A stretch of DNA of 64,000 nucleotides. Origin: Proteobacteria bacterium UBA2363. GTDB taxonomy: Bacteria; Pseudomonadota; Gammaproteobacteria; Xanthomonadales; UBA2363. The notes below the pieces were generated by a model. It was not told the origin of the DNA and did no database searches. It worked only from the letters and a program-made list of their open reading frames with translations. A program made the translations under genes and the position numbers. Below, piece by piece: positions 1-10,714 of this stretch (position 1 is the stretch's first letter; every line of letters begins with the position of its first letter). Location: NCBI GenBank assembly GCA_002344355.1, contig DDTN01000008.1, positions 1,882 through 65,881 of the forward strand. The letters run 5' to 3'.

Positions 1-107
1 ACCAGAAATAACGCGGCGTGCACCGCGTTGCGCACCGTAATCACCCGCACCGCCGCAACCACCAGAATCACGGCGAACAGATAAAACAAAAACTTTTCAA
101 ATCCCAT
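1..107 (-). CDS. nuoJ: NADH-quinone oxidoreductase subunit J, N-terminal fragment
   Basis: Only the first 35 codons are in the window; the gene runs off the left edge. The product starts MGFEKFLFYLFAVILVVAAV, a membrane helix of the kind that opens NuoJ, a proton-pumping arm subunit of respiratory complex I. It is the expected next gene after nuoI and starts 30 bases beyond the nuoI stop on the same strand. The first 15 or so codons are clearly richer in A/T than the rest of the operon, which could ease translation initiation. The assignment rests mostly on position and the short hydrophobic start. Confidence 0.85.
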   Translation of the reverse strand, partial: MGFEKFLFYLFAVILVVAAVRVITVRNAVHAALFL

Positions 108-137
108 GAGCAGACCTGTTTGGGTTCGGTCGACAAG

Positions 138-626
138 CTAGCGATAGGCGGCGTCGGCGGCCCGGTCGGCGGCGATTTGCGCCTCGCACCGGTCGCCGTG
201 CGCGAGCAATTTTTGCTTGGTCATGATGTGCTCGCCGCGCTTTTCAAAATGGTAATCGAAGGTCCGGGTCTCGACGATGGCGTCCACCGGACAGGCTTCC
301 TCGCAAAATCCGCAATAGATGCACTTGAACAGGTCGATGTCGTAGCGCGTGGTGCGGCGGCTGCCGTCGGCGCGCTGCTCGGAATCGATGGTGATCGCCA
401 GCGCCGGGCAGACCGCCTCGCACAGCTTGCAGGCGATGCAGCGCTCTTCGCCGTTCGGGTAGCGGCGCAGCGCGTGCAGGCCGCGGAAGCGCGGCGACTT
501 GGGGATCTTCTCCTCCGGGTAGTGCATGGTGTACTTGGCCTTGCCGAAGTACCGCAGCGTCAGGCCCATGCCCTGGAACAGCTCCAGCAGCATCAGGCTC
601 TTGAAGTAGTGGATCAGCCGGGACAT
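138..626 (-). CDS. nuoI: NADH-quinone oxidoreductase subunit I
   Basis: This 162-residue protein is the ferredoxin-like subunit of complex I that carries clusters N6a and N6b and relays electrons from the peripheral arm towards N2 and quinone. Two CxxCxxCxxxCP motifs are intact, with cysteines at residues 63, 66, 69, 73 and 102, 105, 108, 112. An N-terminal amphipathic segment (MSRLIHYFKSLMLLELFQG) fits attachment to the membrane arm. The length is normal for proteobacterial NuoI. The ATG is 5 bases after the nuoH stop. The open frame continues upstream inside nuoH, but only this start gives the family N-terminus. Confidence 0.98.
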   Translation of the reverse strand: MSRLIHYFKSLMLLELFQGMGLTLRYFGKAKYTMHYPEEKIPKSPRFRGLHALRRYPNGEERCIACKLCEAVCPALAITIDSEQRADGSRRTTRYDIDLFKCIYCGFCEEACPVDAIVETRTFDYHFEKRGEHIMTKQKLLAHGDRCEAQIAADRAADAAYR

Positions 627-631
627 GTCGG

Positions 632-1693
632 TCAGGCCTGCTGCTGGACCAGGACGCCGTAGTGCACGAGCAGCGCGGCGACCAGGATCCAGACGATGGT
701 GATGGGGATGAACACCTTCCAGCCAAGGCGCATGATCTGGTCGTAGCGGTAGCGCGGGAAGGTCGCGCGCAGCCACAGGAAGGTGAACATGAAGAACACC
801 GCCTTGGCCGCCAGCCACCACCAGCCGTCGGCGCCCAGCACCGGCACGCTCTCCGGGAACGGCGACAGCCAGCCGCCCATGAACAGCACGGCGGTCAGGA
901 AGGCGATCAGGATCATGTTCGCGTATTCGGCCAGGAAGAACAGCGCGAACGCGGAACCCGCGTACTCGACGTGGAAGCCGGCGACGATCTCCGACTCGCC
1001 CTCGGCGACGTCGAACGGCGCGCGGTTGGTCTCGGCGACGCCGGAGATGAAATAGACCAGGAACAGCGGCAGCAGCGGCAGCCAGAACCAGTTGAGCGCG
1101 CCGCCCGGGCCGTCCTGGGCCTGGACGATGGTGCTGAGGTTGAGCGAACCGGCGGCGACCAGCACGCCGACCAGCGCGAAGCCCATGGCGATCTCGTAGC
1201 TGACCACCTGGGCGGCCGAGCGCATCGCGCCGAGGAAGGCGTACTTCGAGTTCGATGCCCAGCCGGCCAGGATGATGCCGTACACGCCCATCGAGGTCAT
1301 CGCCAGCAGGTACAGCAGGCCGGCGTTGATGTCGGCCAGCACCACGCCGTCGTCGAACGGCACCACCGCCCAGGCGGCGAGCGCCGGCGCCAGCGCCAGG
1401 ATCGGCGCCAGGTAGAACAGGAAGCCGTGGGCGTTGGTCGGCCGCACCACTTCCTTGAGCAGCAGCTTGACGACGTCGGCGAACGGCTGGATCCAGCCGA
1501 TGCCGAAGATCCGGCCCACGTACACCGGGCCGTGGCGGACGTGCATCCAGCCCAGCACCTTGCGCTCGAACAGCACGTACATGGCGACGCCGAGCACCAC
1601 CGGCAGGACGATGGCCAGGATCTTGACCAGGGTCCACAGCAGCAGGCCGAACGCCCCGAAGCCCAGGAAGAACTCGCGGATCGCCTCGATCAC
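632..1693 (-). CDS. nuoH: NADH-quinone oxidoreductase subunit H
   Basis: This 353-residue polytopic membrane protein is the complex I subunit that forms much of the quinone chamber and links the peripheral arm to the proton-pumping arm. The conserved first loop and helix (ERKVLGWMHVRHGP, roughly residues 43-56), the VSYEIAMGF stretch and the AETNRAPFDVAEGESEIVAGF loop region are present, followed by further hydrophobic helices. It starts with GTG, and the GTGA overlaps the nuoG stop by 4 bases, so translation of the two is probably coupled. Confidence 0.98.
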   Translation of the reverse strand: MIEAIREFFLGFGAFGLLLWTLVKILAIVLPVVLGVAMYVLFERKVLGWMHVRHGPVYVGRIFGIGWIQPFADVVKLLLKEVVRPTNAHGFLFYLAPILALAPALAAWAVVPFDDGVVLADINAGLLYLLAMTSMGVYGIILAGWASNSKYAFLGAMRSAAQVVSYEIAMGFALVGVLVAAGSLNLSTIVQAQDGPGGALNWFWLPLLPLFLVYFISGVAETNRAPFDVAEGESEIVAGFHVEYAGSAFALFFLAEYANMILIAFLTAVLFMGGWLSPFPESVPVLGADGWWWLAAKAVFFMFTFLWLRATFPRYRYDQIMRLGWKVFIPITIVWILVAALLVHYGVLVQQQA

Positions 1694-4028
1694 GGCCCTG
1701 CTCCCTCGATGCGCACGCGGCCGGCGGCCGGCAGCGCGGCGGTCTGGACGAAGCCGGCATCGATGCGCACGGCACCCTCCGGCAGCGCGGCATCGATGCG
1801 GACCGGCAACTCGACGGCCTCGCCGCCGGCGGACGCGCGCGCCGGCTGGCCGTCGGCCAGGCCCAGCCGGGCCGCCTCGGCGGGCGCCAGCACGATGGCC
1901 GGCGGCAGCGACAGCGGCGTCGCCTGCAGGGCGGGGGCGCGGCGGACCACGGCATCGGCGCGGTACAGCGGCAGCGGCGCGATCCGCTCCAGCCCCTCGC
2001 CGGCGCCAGCCGGCGCCGTCGGTGCGCCGGCCTCGCGGGCGGGCGCCGCGGCGTCCAGCGCCATGCCGGCGCGCAGGCCGGCCAGGTCCTCGAAGTCGAA
2101 GCCGGGCGCCTGCAGCAGTTCGGCAAGCGCGCGCAGCAGGCGCCAGCCGGGCTGCGCGCTGCCCGGCAGCCGGCCGCCGGCCACCACCTGCTGCTGCAGG
2201 CCGTCGACATTCACCATGGTGGCGTCGATCTCGGGCAGCAGGCCGATCGGCAGGATCAGCTCGGCGACCTCACGAAGGGCCTCGTCGGCATGCGCGCAGA
2301 AGGCGATGGTGCGGGCCTGGCGCAGCGCCGCGCGGGCACGGCCCGGCTCGGCGAAATCGAGCAGGTCGGCGTTGTAGAGCACGTAGGCCGGGCGCGGCGC
2401 GGCCAGCTGGGCGGCGACATGGCCGTCGGCGTTGCCGGGCAGCACGCCGGCGCGCGCCAGGCCGACGCCGTTGCTGCCGGCCGGCAGCACGTTGCAGGCG
2501 CCGCCCAGGGCGTCGGCGAGCAGCCGGGCCAGGGCGCGCAGGGCCGAGGCCTGGCCGCTGCGGTTGGCCTGGTCGCCGACGATCACCACGGCGCCGGGGC
2601 GCGCGGCGAGCGCGCCGGCCAGGGCCTGGTCGTCGGCGTCGGGCGCGCCGCCCGCCAGGCCGGCCAGCCAGGACGGTGCCGGCTTTCCGGCACCCGACAG
2701 GACCGCGCCCGCCAGGCGGGCGAGCCGGCCGACCAGGGCCGATGGCGGCGCGACGAGTCGTCCGGCCAGCGGATAGGTGGCGGGGAACTCGAAGGGGTTG
2801 ACGGACACCACCGCCGCGCCGTTGCGCGCGGCCTTGCGCACGCGATGGCCCAGCAGCGGCGCCTCGCGATGCGGATCGCAGCCGACCAGGACCACGGCAC
2901 CGGCGCGCTCGATGTCGGCCAGCGGCAGGGCGAAGCCGGCCCGCGCCTGGCGCGTGCCGTCGTCCGCGAAGTCGACCTGGCCGAGGCGGTGGTCGATGCC
3001 GCGGCTGCCCAGGTGGCCGGCCAGGCGCGCCAGCAGCGTGCCCTCCTCGCAGGAGGTCGCCGGGCCGACCAGGAAGCCGGTCTGGCCCAGGGGGGCGTCG
3101 CGCAGCAGGTCGGCGGCGTGCGCCAGCGCGGTCGGCCAGTCGACCTCGTGCAGGACGCCGTCGCGGCGCAGCAGCGGCGCGGTCGCGCGGTCGGCCGCGT
3201 ACAGGCCCTGGTGCGACCAGCGGTCGCGGTCGGACAGCCAGGTCTCGTTGACCGCCTCGTTGTCGCGCGGCACCGTGCGCAGCACCTCGCCGCGGCGCAC
3301 GTGCAGGAACAGGTTGGAATGCAGGGCGTCGTGGTAGCCGACCGACTCGCGGGCGACCAGCTCCCAGGGCCGCGCCCGGTAGCGGAACACCTTGTTGGTC
3401 AGCGCTCCGACCGGGCAGACGTCGATGATGTTGCCGCCCAGCTCGGACTCGATGGACTTGCCGACGTAGGTGCCGATCTCCAGGTGCTCGCCGCGGCCCA
3501 TGCCGCCCAGCTCGGTGGTGCCGGCGATCTCGGTCATGAAGCGCACGCAGCGGGTGCAGTGGATGCACCGGGTCATGTCGGTGGCGATCAGCGGACCCAG
3601 GTCCTCGTCGGCGACCACGCGCTTGCGCTCGGCGAAGCGGCTGACCGAGCGGCCGTAACCCATCGCCACGTCCTGCAGCTCGCACTCGCCGCCCTGGTCG
3701 CAGATCGGGCAGTCCAGCGGGTGGTTGATCAGCAGGAACTCCATGACGTTGCGCTGCGACTTCAGCGCCCGCTCGGAACGGGTGAACACCTTCATGCCGT
3801 CCATGACCGGCGTCGCGCAGGCCGGCATCGGCTTCGGCGACTTCTCGACCTCGACCAGGCACATCCGGCAGTTGGCGGCGATCGGCAGCTTCTTGTGGTA
3901 GCAGAAGCGCGGCACCGGCACGCCGATGCTGTCGGTCGCCTGGATGATCATGCTGCCCTTGGGCACCGCGACCGGGCGGCCGTCGACCTCGATGGTGACC
4001 AGGTCCGGCGCCTGCGTGACCTGCGCGT

Positions 4029-4032
<4 letters not shown>
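1690..4032 (-). CDS. nuoG: NADH-quinone oxidoreductase subunit G
   Basis: This 780-residue iron-sulfur subunit carries several of the clusters that pass electrons from NuoF towards NuoI. The N-terminal 2Fe-2S ferredoxin domain has FCYHKKLPIAANCRMC and a later CATPV cysteine. The His/Cys-ligated segment HPLDCPICDQGGECELQD and the 4Fe-4S motif CIHCTRC follow. The rest is a molybdopterin-oxidoreductase-like domain with a degenerate, Ala/Gly/Arg-rich C-terminal third. It is shorter than E. coli NuoG (about 900 residues), as in other lineages that keep a truncated C-terminus. The ATG overlaps the nuoF stop by 4 bases. Confidence 0.97.
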
Positions 4033-5371
<1,339 letters not shown>

Positions 5372-5372
<1 letters not shown>

Positions 5373-5899
5373 CACTCCAGACCGTCGAGGATCTCGTCGA
5401 CCTTCGCCGGCGTCAGGTTCTCGTGGTAGTGGCCGTCGACCACCATCATCGGCGCACCGCAACAGGCCGCCAGGCACTCCTCCTCGCGCTTGAGGTAGAT
5501 GCGGCCGTCGGCGGTGCTCTCGCCCAGGCGCACGCCCAGCCTGCCCTCGCAATGGCGGACGATGTCCTCGGCGCCGTTCAGCCAGCACGAGATGTTGGTG
5601 CAGATCGCGACGTTGTGGCGGCCGACCGGCGCCAGCTCGAACATCGAGTAGAAGCTGGCGACCTCGAAGGCCCAGACCGGCGGGATCTCGAGGTAGCGGG
5701 CGACCGCGGCGATCAGCTCGTCGGTCAGGTGGCCGCCGTTCTCCTGCTGCGCGGCGAACAGGCCCTGGATCACCGCCGAGCGCTTGCGGTCGGGCGGGAA
5801 CTTGGCCAGCCAGTGGTCGATGTGCGCGCGGGTCCCGGCCGACAGCACCTGCGCCGGGTCGACGTCCTTGACGGCTTCGAAGTTGCCGGTGGCTTTCAT
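5372..5899 (-). CDS. nuoE: NADH-quinone oxidoreductase subunit E
   Basis: This 175-residue thioredoxin-fold subunit holds the 2Fe-2S cluster N1a beside NuoF. Its ligands are visible as CTNISCWL and CLAACCGAPMM. The start MKATGNFEAVKDVDPAQ was chosen because it gives the normal family length. The frame stays open for another 86 codons upstream, but that stretch translates the GGGACCC repeats and has no family resemblance. It is the first gene after the only large gap in this operon, so it may need its own ribosome recruitment and may be expressed at a different level from nuoABCD. Confidence 0.97.
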
Positions 5900-5943
5900 G
5901 CGCGGTCTGCCGTGCGTCGGGTGGAACGGTGGGTGGGGGAAGC

Positions 5944-6090
5944 GGGACCCGGGACCCGGGACCCGGGACCCGGGGAAAAGCAGCCCTCGCGACCACTGGG
6001 ACGCATCGCCCTGACAGCGGCTGCGGCCCGCCGCGCACAGCGGTCGGGTCTGGGCCAGGCACGGGTCCCGGGTCCCGGGTCCCGGGTCCC
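5944..6090. repeat. 28-bp inverted repeat made of 7-mers, inside the nuoD-nuoE gap
   Basis: Four perfect head-to-tail copies of GGGACCC fill 5944-5971, and four copies of the reverse complement GGGTCCC fill 6063-6090. The two arms are 28-bp perfect inverted repeats separated by 91 bases. In the nuo mRNA they can pair into one very stable long stem, and each arm also contains CCCGGG palindromes for local pairing. A structure like this inside an operon could stop 3'-to-5' decay or uncouple nuoABCD from nuoEF, as REP elements do elsewhere. That role is inference. Confidence 0.9.
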
Positions 6091-6125
6091 GCTCGCGCAA
6101 CCTGCCGGGCGCGATCCCGTCGCAA

Positions 6126-7376
6126 TCATCGGTCGATCTCCCCGAACACCACGTCATAGGTGCCGATCATGGCGACCACGTCGGACAGCATGTGGCCGCG
6201 GACCACGGCGTCCATCGACGACAGGTGGGCGAAGCCGGGGGCGCGCAGCTTCAGGCGGAACGGCTTGTTGGCGCCGTCGCTGACCAGGTAGGCGGCGAAC
6301 TCGCCCTTGGGCGCCTCGACCGCGCTGTACACCTCGCCGGCCGGCACCGAATAGCCCTCGGTGAACAGCTTGAAGTGGTGGATCAGCGCTTCCATGTCGT
6401 CCTTCATCTCGGTGCGGGACGGCGGCGCGACCTTGTAGTTGTCCAGCATCACCGGGCCGGGGTTGGCGCGCAGCCAGTCCACGCACTGCCGGATGATGCG
6501 GTTGGACTGGCGCATCTCCTCGATGCGCACCAGGTAGCGGTCGTAGCAGTCGCCGTTGACGCCGACCGGGATGTCGAAGTCGACCCGGTCGTACATGGCG
6601 TAGGGCTGCTTCTTGCGCAGGTCCCAGGCGATCCCGGAGCCGCGCAGCATCGGGCCGGTCATGCCCCAGGCCAGCGCCAGCTCCGGCGAAACGACGCCGA
6701 TGCCGACCGTGCGCTGCTTCCAGATCCGGTTGTCGGTGAGCAGGGTCTCGTATTCGTCGACCCGCTTCGGGAAATCGTCGGTGAACGCGGTCAGGTAGTC
6801 GAGCAGGCTGCCCTCGCGCCAGGCGTTCAGGCGCTTGACGTCCTTGCCCTTGTGCCAGGGCGACTCGCGGTAGCGCGGCATGGCGTCGGGCAGGTCGCGG
6901 TAGACGCCGCCGGGCCGGTAGTAGGTGGCGTGCATGCGCGCGCCGCTGACCGCCTCGTAGCAGTCCATCAGTTCCTCGCGCTCGCGGAACGCGTACAGGA
7001 ACATCGCCATGGCGCCGAGGTCGAGGCCGTTGGTGCCGACCCACATCAGGTGGTTCAGGATGCGGGTGATCTCATCGAACATCGTGCGGATGTACTGGGC
7101 GCGCACCGGCGCCTCGATGCCCATCAGGGCCTCGATGGCGCGCACGTAGGCGTGCTCGTTGCACATCATCGACACGTAGTCGAGGCGGTCCATGTAGCCG
7201 ATCGACTGGTTGAACGGCTTGGATTCGGCCAGCTTCTCGGTGGCGCGGTGCAGCAGGCCGACGTGCGGGTCGGCGCGCAGCACCGTCTCGCCCTCCATCT
7301 CCAGGACCAGGCGCAGCACGCCGTGGGCCGCCGGATGCTGCGGCCCGAAGTTCATGGTGTAGCTCTGGATCTCCAT
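6126..7376 (-). CDS. nuoD: NADH-quinone oxidoreductase subunit D
   Basis: This 416-residue, 49-kDa-type subunit forms the quinone site of complex I together with NuoB. The opening MEIQSYTMNFGPQHPAAHG and the long conserved core (HVGLLHRATEKL, GYMDRLDYVSMM, NHLMWVGTNGLDLGA) are typical, and the C-terminus ends in the family's FGEIDR. NuoC is a separate gene here, not fused to NuoD as in E. coli. The ATG is 2 bases after the nuoC stop. It is followed by the 226-base gap with the inverted repeat. Confidence 0.98.
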   Translation of the reverse strand: MEIQSYTMNFGPQHPAAHGVLRLVLEMEGETVLRADPHVGLLHRATEKLAESKPFNQSIGYMDRLDYVSMMCNEHAYVRAIEALMGIEAPVRAQYIRTMFDEITRILNHLMWVGTNGLDLGAMAMFLYAFREREELMDCYEAVSGARMHATYYRPGGVYRDLPDAMPRYRESPWHKGKDVKRLNAWREGSLLDYLTAFTDDFPKRVDEYETLLTDNRIWKQRTVGIGVVSPELALAWGMTGPMLRGSGIAWDLRKKQPYAMYDRVDFDIPVGVNGDCYDRYLVRIEEMRQSNRIIRQCVDWLRANPGPVMLDNYKVAPPSRTEMKDDMEALIHHFKLFTEGYSVPAGEVYSAVEAPKGEFAAYLVSDGANKPFRLKLRAPGFAHLSSMDAVVRGHMLSDVVAMIGTYDVVFGEIDR

Positions 7377-7378
7377 CG

Positions 7379-8113
7379 TCAGTCCCCGGCGGCGCGGCGC
7401 GCGACCGACTCGGCGCGGGCGGTTTCGAAACGGGCGTCGTCGCGGACCACGCGCGGCACGCCGACGCGCGGCTCCACCGAGGTCACCGGCTCGTAGACCA
7501 CCCTGCCCTTCTCCGGGTCGTAGCGGACCTCGACGTTGCCGATCAGCGGGAAGTCCTTGCGGAACGGGTGGCCGATGAATCCGTAGTCGGTGAGGATGCG
7601 GCGCAGGTCCGGATGGCCCTCGAAGACCACCCCGTACAGGTCGAAGGCCTCGCGCTCGAACCAGTTGACGCCAGGCCACACCTCGCACAGCGACGGCACC
7701 ACCGGCAACGCGTCGTCGGGCGCGAAGCAGCGGATGCGCAGGCGCTGGTTGCGCGACACCGACAGCAGGTGGGCGACCACCGCGTAGCGGCGCGGCGCCG
7801 TGGCCGCGGCCGGGCGGTCCTCCCAGCGGAAGCGGCCGGGGCCGGCGATGCCCTCGACGCCGCGCGAGAAGCCCTCGGCGCTGACGTCGGCGACGTCCCA
7901 CTCGCCCTCGCCGTAGCCCAGGTAGTCGACGCCGCACAGGTCGACCAGCTGCTCGAAGCCGAAGGCGTCGCGCAGTTCCCGGCCGGCCGAGGCCCAGTCG
8001 CCGGGCGCCAGTTCGATGGTGGTCTCGCCGCGCGCCTCGGCCAGGCCCAGCAGACGGGCGCCGAAGTGAGCCTGGAGGCGGCCTGCGAGGCCGTCGCTGT
8101 TCGCGTCTGTCAC
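7379..8113 (-). CDS. nuoC: NADH-quinone oxidoreductase subunit C
   Basis: This 244-residue, 30-kDa-type subunit belongs to the hydrophilic arm of complex I and helps hold NuoD and NuoB together. The conserved stretch NWFEREAFDLYGVVFEGHPD and the following RRILTDYGFIGHPFRKDFP are intact. The start is taken as GTG at 8113 (VTDANSDGLAGRL), 11 bases after the nuoB stop; no ATG gives a sensible N-terminus. The C-terminal tail of about 30 residues is basic and poorly conserved. Confidence 0.95.
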   Translation of the reverse strand: MTDANSDGLAGRLQAHFGARLLGLAEARGETTIELAPGDWASAGRELRDAFGFEQLVDLCGVDYLGYGEGEWDVADVSAEGFSRGVEGIAGPGRFRWEDRPAAATAPRRYAVVAHLLSVSRNQRLRIRCFAPDDALPVVPSLCEVWPGVNWFEREAFDLYGVVFEGHPDLRRILTDYGFIGHPFRKDFPLIGNVEVRYDPEKGRVVYEPVTSVEPRVGVPRVVRDDARFETARAESVARRAAGD

Positions 8114-8124
8114 GCCTGCACTCC

Positions 8125-8684
<560 letters not shown>

Positions 8685-8688
<4 letters not shown>

Positions 8689-9041
8689 TCCCATTCCAGC
8701 GCCCCCTTCTTCCATTCGTAGACGAAACCGATCACCAGGATGCCGAGGAACACGGCCATGGCGACGATCGCCTCCATGCCGATGGCGTCGAACACCAGCG
8801 CCCAGGGAAACAGGAAGGCGATCTCGAGGTCGAACACGATGAACAGGATCGCGATCAGGTAGTAGCGCACGTCGAAGCGGGCGCGGGCATCCTCGAAGGC
8901 CTCGAAACCGCACTCGTAGGGCGAGCCCTTCTCGGCTTCCGGACGCTTCGGCGAGATCAGCTGGCCGATCGCCAGCAGGACCAGGCCGAGGCCGGTGGCG
9001 ACGCCCAGGAACACCGCGATCGGAAAATACTCTGCTAGCAC
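8685..9041 (-). CDS. nuoA: NADH-quinone oxidoreductase subunit A
   Basis: This 118-residue protein has three membrane helices and is the first complex I gene of the operon. Conserved features are YECGFE after the first helix and the FDVRYYLIAILFIVFDLEIAF region. The start is GTG at 9041, placed by a strong GGAGG ribosome site 7 bases upstream; the open frame extends 10 codons further but lacks such a site. tRNA-Leu lies 256 bases upstream on the same strand, so the operon may be read from a promoter in that gap or from secG. I could not pick out a convincing promoter in the gap. Confidence 0.95.
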
Positions 9042-9297
9042 TTCAACCTCCGCGCCGGCCCGCCGGCACATCAGCGACGATCATCCCTGACCACGACCCG
9101 GACCTTCCGTGGCCCAGGCATCCATTGTCGTCCCCCGTCGAGGCCGGGGCGGCAGGCGGCGCGATCCTTCGCGACGACCTGCCTGGGCCGGCGCCCGGCG
9201 CGACCGCCGGACCCCCTGCCAGCGAAATCGCCGCCGATGTCGGCGGCGATTCCGGTTGCCTGCGCCGGGCCGGATCACGTCCCGGCCTGGCCTTGTC

Positions 9298-9382
9298 TGG
9301 TGCGGATGGTGGGACTCGAACCCACACAGCTTGCGCCACTACCCCCTCAAGATAGCGTGTCTACCAATTCCACCACATCCGC
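9298..9382 (-). tRNA. tRNA-Leu(GAG)
   Basis: This is a complete 85-base leucine tRNA including an encoded CCA. The acceptor stem GCGGATG pairs with CATCCGC, followed by discriminator A and CCA. The anticodon stem CTATC/GGTAG encloses the loop TTGAGGG with anticodon GAG. A short variable arm (TGGCGCAAGCTG region) marks a class II tRNA, and GGTTCGAGTCC forms the T arm. It lies 8 bases after the secG stop and upstream of nuoA on the same strand, so it is probably processed from a secG or nuo transcript. Confidence 0.98.
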
Positions 9383-9390
9383 GAAATGGA

Positions 9391-9822
9391 TCAGTTGCCG
9401 TCGTCTTCCTCGGCCGGTTCCGGGGTGGCTTCCGGCTGCGCCTGCACCGGCGCGGCCGGCACGTCGCCGGCCGGGGCCAGCTGCAGCGGCGGCGCCGCCG
9501 GGACCTCGGAGGCGGACGGCGCGGCAGGCACCTCGACGCCCGACATCACGCCGGCGTCCTCGGTGGCGGCGCGGCTGCCGACCAGACCGGTGCGCTGCAC
9601 GTACATGGCCATGCCCAGGGTCAGCACGAAGAACGCGATCGCCAGCCACTTGGTGGCCTTGGTCAGGAACGAGGCCGCGCCGCGGGCGCCGAACACGGTC
9701 GCCGAGGCGCCCGCGCCGAACCCGGAGCCCGCGGAGGCGCCGGCACCGCGCTGGATCAGGATGAAGCCGATCATGAAGATCGCCAGCACCACGTACAGCA
9801 CCATCAGAAGCGTGAACAGCAT
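9391..9822 (-). CDS. secG: preprotein translocase subunit SecG
   Basis: This 143-residue small subunit of the SecYEG channel assists protein export across the inner membrane. Two hydrophobic helices (residues about 1-24 and 57-73) flank the conserved cytosolic loop with GAGASAGSGFG and the TKATKWLAI boundary. The C-terminal 65 residues are rich in Ala, Pro, Glu and Val and are not conserved, which is common in this family. It lies between tpiA and tRNA-Leu on the same strand, an order also seen in other gammaproteobacteria. Confidence 0.96.
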   Translation of the reverse strand: MLFTLLMVLYVVLAIFMIGFILIQRGAGASAGSGFGAGASATVFGARGAASFLTKATKWLAIAFFVLTLGMAMYVQRTGLVGSRAATEDAGVMSGVEVPAAPSASEVPAAPPLQLAPAGDVPAAPVQAQPEATPEPAEEDDGN

Positions 9823-9890
9823 GTTTTGCGGTCCTTGCCCGCCACCGGGGGCGGCGGGCGGAATGGGTTGGGGCGCGGAGTTGGCGCCGG

Positions 9891-10667
9891 TCAGGGCTTC
9901 GTATCGGTCCCGGCGAGCCCGGCCGCGGCCGCGATGATCCCGGCGAAATCGTCCGGAACCAGCGAGGCGCCGCCGACCAGGCCGCCGTCGATGTCGTCCT
10001 GCCCGAACAGGCCAGCGGCGTTGTCGGGCTTGACGCTACCGCCGTACAGGATGCGAAGCGCGGCCGCGATTCTAGCATCCCGGCGCGCCACTTCGCTACG
10101 CAGCAGGGCATGGACCTGCTGCGCCTGTTCGGGGCTGGCGGTGCGGCCGGTGCCGATCGCCCAGACCGGCTCGTAGGCCAGCACCGCCCGTGCGAGCGCG
10201 GCGACGCCGGCGGCCGCGATCACCGCATCGAGCTGCCGGGCCACGACCTCGCCGGTGCGGCCCGCCTCGCGCTCCTCCAGGGTCTCGCCGACGCACAGCA
10301 CCGGCACCAGGCCGGCGGCCTGGGCGGCCTGGAACTTCGCCGCCACCAGGGCATCGTCCTCGCCGTGGTACTGGCGGCGCTCGGAGTGGCCGACCAGCAC
10401 GTGGCTGCAACCGGCCTCGACCAGCATCGGGCCGGAAATCTCGCCGGTGTAGGCGCCCTGACGGTGCCGGCTGAGGTCCTGGCCGCCGACCGCCACGAGG
10501 CCGTCGGCGGCGGCCACCACCGCCGGGACCAGCAGCGCCGGCGGCAGCAGCAGCACCTCGACGCCGGGCGCGCGCCGGGCCGCGGCCGCCGCCGCCGTCG
10601 CCAGCGCGCCGGCCAGCGCGAGATCGCCGTGCATCTTCCAGTTGCCTGCCACCATCGGCCTGCGCAT
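9891..10667 (-). CDS. tpiA: triosephosphate isomerase
   Basis: This 258-residue TIM-barrel enzyme interconverts dihydroxyacetone phosphate and glyceraldehyde 3-phosphate in glycolysis and gluconeogenesis. The catalytic residues lie in visible family motifs: Lys in GNWKMH near residue 12, His in GHSERR and Glu in YEPVWAIGTG, with the phosphate-binding YGGSVKPDN near the C-terminus. An AGGAGG site lies 7 bases before the ATG. It heads the run tpiA-secG-tRNA-Leu-nuo. The inserted Ala-rich segment near residues 24-34 is simply high-GC drift. Confidence 0.98.
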   Translation of the reverse strand: MRRPMVAGNWKMHGDLALAGALATAAAAAARRAPGVEVLLLPPALLVPAVVAAADGLVAVGGQDLSRHRQGAYTGEISGPMLVEAGCSHVLVGHSERRQYHGEDDALVAAKFQAAQAAGLVPVLCVGETLEEREAGRTGEVVARQLDAVIAAAGVAALARAVLAYEPVWAIGTGRTASPEQAQQVHALLRSEVARRDARIAAALRILYGGSVKPDNAAGLFGQDDIDGGLVGGASLVPDDFAGIIAAAAGLAGTDTKP

Positions 10668-10714
10668 CGGCTGCCTCCTTTCCGTCGGCGCCGGGGCCGG
10701 CGCGGGGGCGCAGG

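Noticed and set aside
138..2210. A 690-codon open frame that ends as nuoI
   Set aside because: Only its last 162 codons match NuoI. The upstream part is the antisense-free frame of nuoH/nuoG in high-GC DNA and has no family features.
662..2377. Long plus-strand open frame of 571 codons opposite nuoH and nuoG
   Set aside because: It is a shadow of the strong third-position GC bias of nuoH and nuoG; its product is Arg/Gln/His-rich and has no domain.
5900..6157. N-terminal extension of nuoE through the GGGACCC repeats
   Set aside because: The extra 86 codons translate repeat DNA, precede the conserved NuoE start and overlap the end of nuoD.
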